Shown here: positions 1-13,322 of the stretch, piece after piece
How the letters are laid out: the number at the start of each line of letters is the position of its first letter
Numbering within the stretch: the stretch's first letter is position 1
DNA from: Elgaria multicarinata webbii
Lineage: Eukaryota; Chordata; Lepidosauria; Squamata; Anguidae
DNA length: 64,000 nt
NCBI RefSeq assembly: GCF_023053635.1
Contig: NC_086183.1
Coordinates: 29,399,501 to 29,463,500, forward strand
Direction of reading: 5' to 3'
The notes under the pieces: model-generated
Databases searched by the model: none
The model's input: only the letters and a program-made list of their open reading frames with translations
Told to the model about the DNA's origin: nothing
Program-made: the position numbers and the translations under genes

Positions 1-56
1 AGCTGGCATGATTCTCCCTCTCCCCATTTGGAAATACAGCTCCCTTACCTAGAGCG

Positions 57-139
57 TCACATTGGTTCCTGCCCCATCTCTAGGCTCGCTTCCAAAAGTA
101 ATTCCTCCAGCTCCTTCTCGTTCTTGGAACAGTTCAGCT
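57..139 (-). CDS. PPP1R37: PPP1R37 coding exon 12 (conserved C terminus and stop)
   Basis: Acceptor GCTTTTCAG/AGCTG. Encodes [20 protein letters not shown] then EMGQEPM and TGA (59-57). This matches the remembered human ending [20 protein letters not shown], which identifies it as the true last coding exon. The 3' UTR would run from 56 past the window edge; I see no poly(A) signal in the 56 bases available. Confidence 0.92.
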
Positions 140-2989
140 CTGAAAAGCAGAGGGGAGAGTCCGAGGGTCAGCCAGCCGCTGAACTGCCCCCCACCCAGGC
201 AGTGTCTAGACTGTAGACTCTACGCCAGCCTTCAGCAGCCTGGTGCCCTTCAGACTGTCAGGACTACAACCCCCATCATGCTGGGAGGATCCATCTGGAG
301 GACACCAGGGTGGATACGGCTGCTTCACACTGCCCTTTCCTTCTGCGTTCCAGTTCTTGCCACGTCCACGGCGAATGACTGTGTTTGGGATTTTTATGAG
401 CCCCCAGCTCAGCCCATCCCACCTTCATAACCTCGCCCCAGGTGTCCCTCCTTGGCCACAATAAAGTGTGATGGGGGAATTGTGGGAATTCTTTTCACAC
501 ACTCCTGCAACGCCACGCTCTCGTGCTCTCTTACCATGTTCTACAGCGCAACTGGCAACCTTCCCATCACGCCCTAAGGACGCGCCAGGTAGTGCATGGA
601 CAAACTCCGTCTTTAGTCCATTGGGCAGCAGAGCGCCGTGAATCACGCTCTTGTGTGGCCCAGAGTTCGCCTTTTCAACCCCCAAACTGGAGCCCGGCGC
701 GGAAAGTGAAGATTCCAAGCCGGCTGCCAATTTGGGAAGAGCCTCGTCCGCTCGTCCGTCCGCGCACGGAGTCTTTGCTGGCCCGGTTTGGGCCGGAGGA
801 GGAGTCTGCTTTGGGGAAGAGGCCGGGCTCTCCTCCCGCCGGGCGCCGCACTCCGCCGTCTCCTCCGGCAGGCTCTCCACCCGGGTCACAACGAAGATTT
901 TATGGCCTCGTCCAGGACTGGAGACCGCTATCCGCCTCTCATTTCCAGGAGGACTGGCTTGCGCCGGAAGCCCGCCCAGCACTCCTGCTCCAGATTTGCA
1001 TTTTATTTCTTCTGTAGCGTTCAATGGGGGGACTCTGGGTTCAGAGCTGAGGGCGTCCTTGGACTTCTCAGGGGAACACAGCTCGGGTGAGTCATCGACG
1101 TGATCAGGGTTGCCGGACTTCTGCGACGGAGCGAGGACCTTCATCTCCAATTTCTCATCCTCCTCTTCGTCCGTGTCCGAATCCGAGTCGGACGACTCGT
1201 CGTTGCTGCCGGCGACTCGGTCGTCGGTTGCCCCGTTCTCCTGGGACGTTAACGCCTCCACAACTTCCTCTCCCTCCTCCGGTGTGGACGCCAGGTCGCC
1301 GTTCTGCCCGTTGTCCTCCACTGGCGCCTCTTCGAGGGGCTCTGTGACCGTGATTTCGGGCATGGAGGCAGACTGCTGCAGTTTCTGCTCCTTCTCTTCC
1401 TTCTCTTTGGCTAGCACAAAGTTGCGCTTGCAGCCGTTTTGGATCTCCGTCAGGAGGGCTTTTTGCGTCTCGATAAAGCTCTTGACCTGCAAAAGGGAGC
1501 AAGGGGAAATGCTTGAACTGCACGGCGCCGCACAGAAGCACTGCCGTTTGAAAGAGATTGAGGAGCCACATTTATATCAAAGGAGATCTCCTTATCTATA
1601 TATATATAAAATGCTTCGGTTTGTTTCCGTAAAGGCTTCAGCTGATACAGGTTGCTAAGCAACAGTAACGTGTAATGTCAGCTGATACAGGTTGCTAAGC
1701 CCCTCGCCCGACTCCTCCGGGCTTTCCAAGGTAATCCTACCCCCCTTTCTGCCTCTTTGCTCCCCCCCCCACCATGAAGGAGGCAGCGCCATGGTCCGGA
1801 GCATGAGCGAGGCACGGCTGGGGTGGGGGGGAGGCTGCTCGCCTGCTGCGAGCCAAGGCCCTGACCTAATCTCATGCAAGCTAGACAGGCGGGCCAAGGC
1901 TGACAGGAACCTTGGGGAGAGCATCCGGATCATGAGCGAGGCACGGCCGGGGCCCTTGGTGGCCAGGTGGGAGGCCACTCGCCTGCTGCAAGCCCAGGCC
2001 CCGGCCTAATCTCATGCGAGCTGGGTGGGCAGCCCAAGGCTGACAGGAACCCCTGGGAGAGGGGGACGTGTTTCAGCCTTGCCTACGTGAGTCCAGGTGC
2101 AGCATAGGTGGGAAAGAATTTGAGGGCTTTTAAGACGGAGGGGAGAAGAAGCACACTGTAGCCCCGGGCAATTACCGTATCTGTTTATTATTTCTCACAT
2201 GTGTATCCTTCCTTTTCCCCCCAGGAAACTCAGAGCGGCTTACGTGACATGCCTGAGGGGGTCGCCCAGTCAGGTTGGATCTTGCTTACCTTCAACAATG
2301 AGTACAGACTGAAGAACCCATACTGGAACACAAGTTTGCCAATACAAGATGTGTCTCTGTGTATTTTCGCCCCGCCCTGATCGAGTACATAGCACCGCCT
2401 CTCATTTATTTATTTATTTATTTTACAAGTATTCAATCACACAAATAATCAAGAAATAATAAATCACTTATTTTCCATTTTACAAGTAAAAAAAAGTCAC
2501 GATATATAAAACCTCATAACATCCCTAATAGGGGATGTGGATCAACACTTCCTTGCACTTTATTGGACTAGTACATAATAAAAAAGGGTCCATTTTTCAA
2601 CAAAAGATGTACAGGGATCTGGCCTTCCCTTACTCTGATCAAGTTTGTAATTTTTACCCTAAATACTATTTCCCACATTTTAAATCCACCATTCCTCCAA
2701 GGTCGGGGCTCATGCCTTTTTCCAATTACAGGATATTGTTAACCGAGCATCTGATAGCAAAGATTGAACCATTTCCACATCATGAGCTAAGACCAGATCT
2801 TTAACACCTCCAAACAGTAATATTAGTGGCTGTTGCGGTAGTTTAGAACCCGTGATCAAATCAAGACCTATTATTTTTTGCCAGAACTTCTGGATTTTAG
2901 GACAGGACCAAAAGTGACCAGGTACTTTTTTTAATAGGCTGATAAGCACACACACACACAGAGAGAGAGAGAATGAGAGAGAGAGAGAA

Positions 2990-3039
<50 letters not shown>

Positions 3040-6000
3040 AGCCCATTAAAAATCTACCTGATAATGGAAAAAAGCTAGGTCTTGGGGACTTTTCCTTGTA
3101 AACAACTTAACGGCCCAGAAAGTTACACAGATGTAGAGGGACAGAGATAAAATGCCTGCCTGACTCAATGGAAGTTCTGTCTCCTCTATGCAGCAGGTAG
3201 ATCTCTAGACGGAGGGGATTTCAACACCCAGAAACCCCTGGCAGATTGGCCAATGGTCAGGAATGCTGGGAGTTGAAGTCCAAAACTTCTGGGATCTATT
3301 TCCTGCCCACCCCTGCTCTACAGAACACACTCATAATGTCAGACATTATAGAAAGTTTATTCAAAAAAAAAGGGAGCAACGTTGCCAGTTGTCTCTGCCT
3401 GCACCCGTTTCATGAGCAGAGCCAAGGTGACACCAGGAAAACTGACCTTCTGCAAAGGAAACTTGAGACGGCGGATATCAAGTGACTCTAACCATACCTT
3501 CTGCACCTGGGGTGGAATTGTATTGCTCTGCTCCATGATGCAGGAAGCTTTTAAAACGCAACGTTTCAAATGAACGCAGCCAAACAACGGCATGCGACTG
3601 CTGAAGTGTGCTGCAGCCGGGTTTGAGCTGGCGCCTGGAATTCAATGTGGTGGCCTCTGAATTGTGAGAACGGCGGCGACGGGGGGCACTCAGCAACCCC
3701 CTGAATCTAGTGGTTGGCACCAGCTCCCGAACATCTGAGCTTTCCTTTATAAGTTTGTGGACTTCATGGTTGGGCCGTCGGGGAAAGACCAAGCAAACCT
3801 GAGCACCCAGGGGTCACCCCTATGTTCTGGCAGTGGGTGCTTGGAGAAAGTATTAAGGGATGGAGTTTCTAAAATACCCTATTGTGATTAATACTGCCCC
3901 TTCCCCACCACCAAAAAAACCCTTTTTCAGCTTTTCACATCAGAACAGCCATGCTCTTATGAACTGCATTCAGTCTGCATGAGCATAATTACTATGGTTA
4001 ACCTTGATCATTACGACACATTTCTGAATTGTAATTATACTTGCGAGGTAGATGTACATTATTTTTGTTTACTATCATTATTTGTTAATATGACACATTT
4101 CTGAGCTGCACTATCCGCATTCCTGAAGACAGCAGTATTGCTATGTCTATGTTCTTTCTACCCTTATCACACAGAGTTTGACTGTACTGGATGTTACCAC
4201 ACTTGGTTGTACTTTCCAGGTACAAATGTCAGCTTGAGACCTCATGTTTTTACTTCCACAGCAAGCTTAGTTTGGTGTGCATGCAGCTATATTTTTAATA
4301 CATATCAAACATATTCTTATGGGAGGTTAAAATGTTGACTTCTGGCGTCCAGCAAAAAATTCCCAACCCTCTTCGTTCAGCCTGCAATGGAAGCACAGGA
4401 CGGACCATTCCCAGAGCAGAGCCTCCCAAGCCTGCGATGGAAGCACAGGACAGCCAATTCCCTAAGCAGAGCCTCCCAAGCCTGCAATGGAAGCACAGGA
4501 CGGACGATTCCCTAAGCAGAGCCTCCCAAGCCTGCAATGGAAGCACAGGACGGGACCATTCCCAGAGCAGAGCCTCCCAAGCCTGCAATGGAAGCACAGG
4601 ATGGCCAATTCCCTAAGCAGAGCCTCCCAAGCCTGCAATGGAAGCACAGGACGGACGATTCCCAAAGCAGAGCCTCCCAAGCCTGCAATGGAAGCACAGG
4701 ACGGACCATTCCCAGAGCAGAGCCTCCCAAGCCTGCAATGGAAGCACAGGATGGACCATTCCCAGAGCAGAGCCTCCCAAGCCTGCAATGGAAGCACAGG
4801 ACGGCCAATTTTCTGAGCAGAGCCTCCCAAGCCTGCAATGGAAGCACAGGATGGACGATTCCCAAAGCAGAGCCTCCCAAGCCTGCAATGGAAGCACAGG
4901 ATAGATGATTCCCAACGCAGAGCCTCCCAAGCCCGGACTTACCGATTCCTTTTTGGGCTCCCTGTCAAGGTCCAGCCTGAGCAACGAGTGGTTGACTTTC
5001 AAGGCCAGAGACAAGGCCATCAGCCCTCCCGTCTTGATCTCATTCTCCCGCAGGTCCAACCGAAGCAGGCGGGGACTCTCTGCAATGAATTCTGCCACTG
5101 CCACGGCACCTGAACACCGAGAAAAATCAGATGGAGGCTGTGTGTAGACAGGGGCTGGGCATTTGTCAGCTTCTCCACCCTCAGGAGGAAGCAGAGAGCT
5201 GCTTGAGCCAGGGAGGTAGCGAGGCCTGGCTTACCTTCACACGTCAGCTTGGTCGAAGCCAAGCCCAGCCTAAGCACCGAGCGGTTGCCGATGAGCCCGT
5301 TCTTCAGGTTGCGTACCCCTTCATTGCCGATGGGGTTGTGCCCCAAATTCAGGGTCTCCAGGCTCTGGGTGTGCGGCTGTAACAGGGAACACGGTCGGTT
5401 ACTAGGCACTCTATTCAGGTGGTACATGCACTGCCCGGGAATGCAAAGCCCCCCAACTGCAGGGCTCACTGTGCAGAAACAAGTCTGTTGGTTCATACCA
5501 GGCCTGGCAACAGGCTGAAGTTTGACCTCCGTCCAGCAGGTATTGCCACCCCTCCTGCCAAATCCACAGCTGTGGGAAGGGTAGAGGAGGGGGCCATTTA
5601 AAGCCACAAACCAGGTGACACACAACAGAGCTCTGGGGCACCTTGAAAACGAGCAAGCAGGGCAAATACCTGTCATTATGGCTAGCTAGGCTTCATGGAC
5701 ATGAACGTCCAATCTTCCTTCTTAGAAATCCATCTGAGGAAATGGCCGTCACCAGACTTTGGGGCCACAAAGGCCACAGTGTTGGTTTTGTGTGGTGCAA
5801 AGCAGGACTTCCTTTTGCCCATCCTGAACCAACGACCACCAACCCACTTCACTGGGTGACGAAAAAGGGATCTGCCCACAACAACCAGGACTATAAAACC
5901 TTCCTTAAAATGCCTTGGCCCAGACTTTCCCAACCTGGCGCCCTCTAAATGCACGGGGCTACAACCCCACCATGCCCAGCCAGCACAGTGAGGCTGACCA

Positions 6001-9000
6001 AGGATGGTGGGGGTTGTAGTCCAAGACATCAGAAGAACCCCAGGTTGGGGAAGCCTGGTTTAGACCTTCCTTGGAGAAAGATGCTGCAGAGCCAAGGTTG
6101 TTTATGGGCACCATCCCATGGGCATTTAGACAGGGGGAAAAGTCCTACAATTCCCAACATTCCCCAACCATCATGGCTGGCTGGGGAATGCTGGGAGCTG
6201 TAGGAGGGTGCCCTTAAGTGGCCCTCTTCAGTCCCTTCCCCAGCTCACTGCCCATTAGAATGCACACCTGATTCTAAACATGGCAGCACCAGAGAGAGAC
6301 ATAATGGCTTCACGGTACTCTTGTTATTTTCAAGTGCAAGAGAGATTAAAGAGGAGGTTCTATTTTCCAATAGTGCAGTGGGGGAAGGAGGAGAAGCCAT
6401 GGCTCCAATCTGGGTTTGCCTCGTGCCTCAGTGGCTGCACTTGGGCAGATGCTCCCTCCTCTTTGTGAGAAGAGGCCACACCTTGTTGGTGGAGCTCATG
6501 TGCGGCACGCAGAAGATCCCAGACCCAGTTGTTCTGGGCCCACCGCTCTGCTTCAGGGATCTCAGGTGGCCTGGCTGGGAAAAACTAGGATCTCAGGTGG
6601 CCTGGGCTAGACGGACCCATGACTTTGGATGTTCATGCATGCCCGGGAAGAGGGGAAATGGTTTGGAAGCGGGAGAAGAGGGTTTGAGCAATAGGGAGGG
6701 GCCATGCAGAAGGCTACAGGCTCCACCTCCAGTTGAAAGGATGGGGAAGAAACAGATGGTGGGAAGACCGTCTGCTTGCGACCCTGGAGAGCCATGGCTG
6801 TCTGTCACGGTAAACAATCCCAGGCTAGGCGGACGAAGGATGTGACTCAGGGGACGGCCGCTTCCTCTGCTCCATCAAAAGGATGCAAGGAGAATTCTGC
6901 GGAACATCCAGTTCTGAGAAGGCATCCCTGTTATAGCAAGAGGCTGTCTTGACTCACCAACGTCATCCCCATGTAGGCCATGCCGGTGTGAGTCAGCTGG
7001 TTGTTCCACAGCACCAACGTGACGAGGCCTTTCCGCTGCTCCTTTAGGCCCTCGCAGACGTACGCCAATCCTGCGAACCGAATGGCAAACAGGTGAAGGG
7101 GGGGGTGAGAATCAGAAAGAGCACACACTGGGGCGGGGGGAGAGGACGGGTTCAAGTCAGTCGTTTTGAACCCTTTCTGCAGTCCAGCCGTTCATTAGCT
7201 GCGGCACTGGTGTAGCCTGATACGAACACGCAGACACCAGGGGCTTTGAAAAACAGCACATTTCTTGTCCCATGTAATCCCTGTCCGCCCCGCCCCCAAT
7301 CCCCCCCCCCCCCCCAGTTTTCTCACTTGGGCTTAGACCAGCCTTCCTCAACCTGGGGCGCTCCAGATGTGTTGGACTGCATCTCCCAGAATGCCCCAGC
7401 CAGCTGGCTGGGGCATTCTGGGAGATGCAGTCCAACACATCTGGAGCGCCCCAGGTTGAGGAAGGCTGGCTTAGACCGAGGCGGCCAAGTTGCTTCATGC
7501 CCTTGTTTGGTTTCGCAGTAAAATGGATAAATAAGAAAAGAACATCACACACAAAACAGCACCTTGGAATTTTCTATGAATGCTTGTTTCAGCAAGCATC
7601 AGCTCATTTATTTTGGGTGGGGGGATTGTAACTTCCCATAACAGCTGTGTGAATCCCTTGCGTTAAACTTGGTTCTTTTGAATCTAGCTGTCCATTTTTT
7701 TTAAAAAAAGGGAACTGCAGTAACTTTGCTTTATTCAGCTGTAAGGGCCATACGATTCTGTCAATTTGAATAGTCATCCGTATTTATTTATTTATTTATT
7801 TATTTTATTACATTTATATACCGCCCCACAGCCGAAGCTCTCTGGGCGGTTTACAACAGTTAAAAATAGTAAACATTAAAAGTATACAAAATTTAAAAAC
7901 CATCAAAAACATAAAAAACAGTATTAAAACAACCGTATTAAGATTTTGGAAATACACGTTTATTTAACAACAACAAAACACAAAGATTTTAGAGTTCAAG
8001 GAGCATCAGAAATTAAAATGCTCCTACTGTCTACAAATTTGTCTCTTTTTGTTTCAGACTGTACAGCAAGCTCCTCTACAAACTCCATGACTGGAAACAT
8101 CAACGTGGATTATACAAACAGGCCAATACAGGCAAGCCCAAATTTCCATAAATGTGTTCAGGGCTGTTCATACAACACACACTAAGCCATGGTTCGGCCC
8201 ATAACCCTTTTGCAGCAAACGGTTAGTGAGCATGTTTAAACTGTGGTGATGTAGCTACCATGATCAGGAGTGGTTCACACGACACGCTAAGCCATAATGT
8301 TTAGCCCAAAATGCTTAACCACCGCGGCTTAGTGTGTCACCTGAACAGGGTCTTGAAGTCACAGAATCCAAAATTTTCTTGACATAGAACTTGAGCTATC
8401 ATGGTGGAGTATGTGACTGTTATTTTGTTTTTTGAATGTCCTGTATATATGAACATCAGAAGAGCCCTGCTGGATCAAACCAAGGGTCCATCTAGTACAG
8501 CATTCTGTTCACAGTGGCCAACCAGCTGCCTTTGGAAAACCCACAAGCGGGACATGAGTGCAACAGCACCCTCCCACCCATGTTCCCCAGCAACTGGTGT
8601 GCATAGGCAGAATGCCTCTGATACTGGAGGTAGCATATAGATATTAATAGAAGTATAGCTTCCAAATCGTGTGAGGTACTGGTTCCTCTCTATTCGGCCC
8701 TGGTTAGGCCTCATCTAGAGTATTGCGTCCAGTTCTGGGCTCCACACTTCAAGAAGGACGCAGACAAGCTGGAGCGTGTTCAGAGGAGGGCAACCAGGAT
8801 GATCAGGGGTCTGGAAACAAAGCCCTATGAAGAGAGACTGAAAGAACTGGGCATGTTTAGCCTGGAGAAGAGGAGATTGAGGGGAGACATGATAGCACTC
8901 TTCAAATACTTAAAAGGTTGTCACACAGAGGAGGGCCAGGATCTCTTCTTGATCCTCCCAGAGTGCAGGACGTGGAATAATGGGCTCAAGTTACAGGAAG

Positions 9001-12000
9001 TCAGATTCCAACTGGACATCAGGAAAAACTTCCTGACTGTTAGAGCAGTACGACAATGGACCCAGTTACCTAGGGAGGTTGTGGGCTCTCCCACACTAGA
9101 GGCATTCAAGAGCCAGCTGGACAACTATCTGTCAGGGATGCTTTAGGGTGGATTCCTGCATTGAGCAGGGGGTTGGACTAGATGGCCTTGTAGGCCCCTT
9201 CCAACTCTACTATTCTATGATTCTATGATCAGGACAAACAGCCATCAATAACTTTCTCAGCCATGAATTTGTCCAATCCCCTTTTAAAGCCGTCCAAATT
9301 TGTGGCCGTCACTATACATCCTGTGTAGGATGTAAATTCTGTGGAAGTGAATTCCATCGTTTAACTGTGGCATAGGCAGCCCTGAACTTGGCTTTCAGTT
9401 TCTTGGGTAGGCTGAAGCAAGAATCCCTCACCTGAGTCCAGAATGTGATTGTTCCTCAAGTCCAGGATCTGTATGTAACAGTTGAATTTCAAGAGGTTGC
9501 CCAGCTGAGCCGAGTCCTGGAGGCTGTTCAGCTTATTGTCAGCCAGGTAAAGCTCCCGCAAGTTCATGTTCATTTTTAGAGCCGTTGCTAAAAAAAAAAA
9601 GGGGGGGGGGGAAGCAGATGAAAGAAGAATGCAAAGAGACCAGTGAGAAGCAGCTGCCTTGTATTGGCTCCCTGGTGAGAACGGCCTTTTGCCTGCCCTG
9701 TTTTGGCCATGGCTGTGCCTCCAGACCACACCGTCTGGTACCACGGATGAAAGGCAGAAATGAAAGCCTGGGACCTTCAGCCTCAGCTTGTTATGAGTAC
9801 GCCCAAGGCCCTTAATCTTTCCTCGTCCTTAATTGGTCTACTAGCAATCCGGTGGCCAGCCCCTGACCCACAGCTGACAACCAATTAAATGAGGGGTCTG
9901 TCTCTGGAAGTAAAATATCTTGGTCCAGTCCTCAGATTCATGCTCATACATACTGAAAAAAATCCTGATGTAAAATTAGTTGGAACAGCAACAAAGTTCT
10001 GGAACTGGGGTGGAGGGGATGTTCACGTCTTGTATGGAAGACGGCTACCATTCAGGTATCCCATCATATACTAAAAGTGCCAAGCAGCTGTCCAGATGTA
10101 TCATTTTGATCTGCTCTGGATATGTGCACATATTTTTTTTAGAAAATGAAAAGCCCTGGCACATGTTATTAGAATGTAAGCCTATGCGGCAGGGTTTTGC
10201 TATTTTATTGTTTTACTCTGTACAGCACCATGTACACGGATGGTGCTAAATAAATAAATAAATAAATAATGTCTTCCCCAATTTTCCTTCAAAGCTGGGT
10301 TATGATTTCCTGCCTGCAGGGCAAGGTGGGCAAATCCAACTGGATACCTTGCATTCATCGTGGGGGGGGGGGGTAACAACCCCTCAAGAGTTCCCCAATT
10401 TATAAGTCAGCCTCAGATGCAACAGGCAAGTAGGGATGAGAAAGGTTTGGGTCACTGGAAGGGCTGCTGATATGTGACAAATTAAGACTGAGGAAAAACC
10501 TGCCTTTGCTACCCAAAACCATGGGGCTGTTCACACAACATGCTAACTCATACTCGGTAGTTGAGTGTGGCTGTGGTTGAACTGTAGGTTGTTTGTTGAA
10601 CCGTGGGGTGGCATGTTGTCTGGACCCAGGCCATTTTCTGCAGGGCGGCTTTTTAACTACCCAGAAGAACCCCAAAACAAACCATGTGTTCACAAAGTGG
10701 CTTGTTTTGAGAAAAATAAGCCACCCTGCGGAAAATGCCCTCGATTCAGACATCATGCTAACCCACGTTTCAACAACCCACGCTCAACCACTGAGTCTGG
10801 AGGAAGAGGGAAATGGATCTACCAGCGAAGTACCAAATCCTCTCTTCCCTTCCTCCTCATTCATAGAAGCTTGGAATGGAAATCACAAGTTCAAATGGAG
10901 CTGTGCATTTGTCCTTGCACTCGTGGGACAGCGCGTAACCGAAGGAGACTCTCTTTCAAAGTTCATGCATTATTGCTACAGGTCTGCATTTTAAAGTTCT
11001 CCAGGCTGACTCCAATTCATTATTAAAGCCTTCAACAGGATGCAAAAATCAGGTGTTGCATTCTGGACGCTTAATGTTACCTCTCTTAGTATCTCTCTGG
11101 AATGTTAATGGACAAGCGCTGGCTTTCATACCCAGAGCAGCAAGAATTAACCAGAACTAGAGCACATGCTCAGGGCTCTGGGCTGAACAGCCACCCCACC
11201 CCACCCCACCCTCTAGCAGATCTCTCCTCTGGGTAATAAAGGCAGATGCCCAAGCTATGCAGAAAGAAGACCTGGAAGAGGCCTAAGGCTGCTTCAAGGC
11301 TCTCAGATCTAGATTCCAGCAAATGGGTTGCTAAAAAACGTTCAACTTAATCCTTCCCTAGGATGGAAGTTCATTGGTATTTCCATGTTCAAGACCAGGA
11401 TACAAGTACAATAAATACACAGAGGGCCGGGGGTGGGTGGGGTGGAGAGTAACAAATGTATCATGGTCCGAGTTTTTCAAAGGCAGGAATCCATGGATCT
11501 AACATCTGGCACAAGACAACTAGCCTCACTGGATGATTTCAAGAGCCTGCCTGGTGGCTCTCATGGAAGCAAGCTTCCTTCGGGGAAACCTGGACTTAAG
11601 CCCTTTGGGGCTCTGGTAGACTGGAAGTCGCCCATATGAACACACGCGCCTTGGAGGCAAGCAACTGTGAATGATAAGGATAGAAAGAGGAGGAGGGTCG
11701 TGCTTAACCGCCCACTGCATCTGCTTATATAACTCTGCTCCCCACCCACCTCATTCATTCTCTAGTTTGCCCTAAGGGCCTGCATTGTTTTTCCACCCTG
11801 CATTGTTTTTCCACCGCTGCAAGTCTTTCCTGGGCATGAGGAAGGGTTGGTGGAACAAGCCCACATACTCAGCCAGAGGTGGGCCAGACACACCCACGAA
11901 ACTCTTGTTCCGCTGATAACGAATTTGCTGACAGCAGCAAGGTTGATCATATCTAGGAACTGGAAGGTGCAAGGAGATTATCAGGTTGAGGACTGGTATA

Positions 12001-13248
12001 AAGAGATTTGGGATATGGCTATAAATGATAAATAGACATGTAATATAAAAAATAAGAAAAGGTATAACAAAAACAAATGATTTTGAGGGAATTTGGAATC
12101 AGTTCCTAGAATATGTATTATCTAGGGGGAGTGGAAGACCACCTCCAGAAGAATCAATGAGATTTTGGAAACAGGAATAGATCCCGGGTGGAGGTGTGTG
12201 TGCACTTTATGTTATGTAATGTTGTAAAAATATCAAATCAGAAATGTTATAAGGATAATTAAGATATGTATTATGTATTTTTGTTGTTGTCTTGTGTTGT
12301 GAATTGTATTGTATTAGTGTATTGTTAATCAATAAAATTAAATTTTAAAAAAAAGAAACTCTTGTTCCTCTCCCTGACAAGAGAGTCCTTGGCAACTTTC
12401 CAGCCAGGCTACTTCCACTTCCACGAGAGCCCCGAGGCTCGATCGGACCAAGGGGCCATCTAGTCCAGCACTCTTGTTCACGCAGGGGCCAGCCAACCAC
12501 CTGCGGAAAACCCACAAGCAGTGCAACAGCATCCTCCCGCCCCGTGAACCCTAGCAACCGGTATACAGAGGCAGGCTGCCTTTAATAACGAAGGCCGCAT
12601 ATAGCTATCGGGATTAGTAGCCAATGACAGCCCTATCTCCCATGAGAGCCAGTGTGGCGTAGTGGCTAAAGTGTCAGGCTGGGAGTCGGGAGATCCGGGT
12701 TCTAGCCCCCACTTGGCCATGGAAACCCGCCGGGTGACTTTGGGCCAGTCACAGACTCTCAGCCCAACCCACCTCACAGGTGGTGGCTGTTGTGAGGATA
12801 ACATGGAGAGCAGCAGCAGGGTTATGTATGCCGCCTTGGGTTCCTTGCAGGAAAAAAGGCGGGATATAAATGCAATAATAAGCCCTTCTTTCAGTCCCAC
12901 CTTCTTCACAGGCGCACTTGGTGGGAACATGGGAGAGGGCCTTCTCGGTGGCTGCTCCGGTGCTCTGGAACTCTCTTCCCTGGGGAAGCTAGGCTGGCTC
13001 CTTCCTTGATGGGCTTTCGGAAGCAGGCTAAGACTTTTTTGTTCAAGCAGGCCTTTGGAGAATAATCCAGCCCTCCATCTATGTTAATGTCTTATAATTT
13101 TGTTGTGTATTTTTTAATAGTTTATGGTTTTGTTTCCCTCCCCCCCCCCCATGTATATTTTAAACTTTGTAAGGCCGCCTTGAGGCCCAGCATTGGGCAA
13201 AAGGCAGGATACAAATAAATATTATAATAATAATAATAATAATAATAA

Positions 13249-13279
<31 letters not shown>

Positions 13280-13291
13280 AAGAAGAAGAAG

Positions 13292-13322
<31 letters not shown>

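Larger units (their letters stand above)
1487..4942 (-). other. PPP1R37 intron 10 (repeat-laden)
   Basis: Holds two short tandem duplications (1638-1700 and 1802-2060), a truncated L1 (about 2404-2955), a CA/GA microsatellite, a MITE fragment (about 3240-3317) and the 50-bp minisatellite. From 3320 to 4380 I see no recognisable gene or named repeat. Confidence 0.7.

Noticed and set aside
425-534. Extension of PPP1R37 exon 11 to a stop at 425
   Set aside because: A good donor at 534 and a conserved downstream exon explain the C terminus better; kept only as a possible retained-intron isoform.
4332-4908. Several overlapping ORFs of 60-123 codons on both strands
   Set aside because: All are translations of the 50-bp minisatellite units; the peptide repeats follow the DNA repeat, with no independent coding evidence.
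4381-4931. CRISPR-like regular repeat spacing
   Set aside because: Units are contiguous 50-bp copies with no unique spacers, in a vertebrate intron.
8799-9146. 115-codon ORF as a host gene
   Set aside because: CR1 ORF2 C terminus followed by the CR1 tail.
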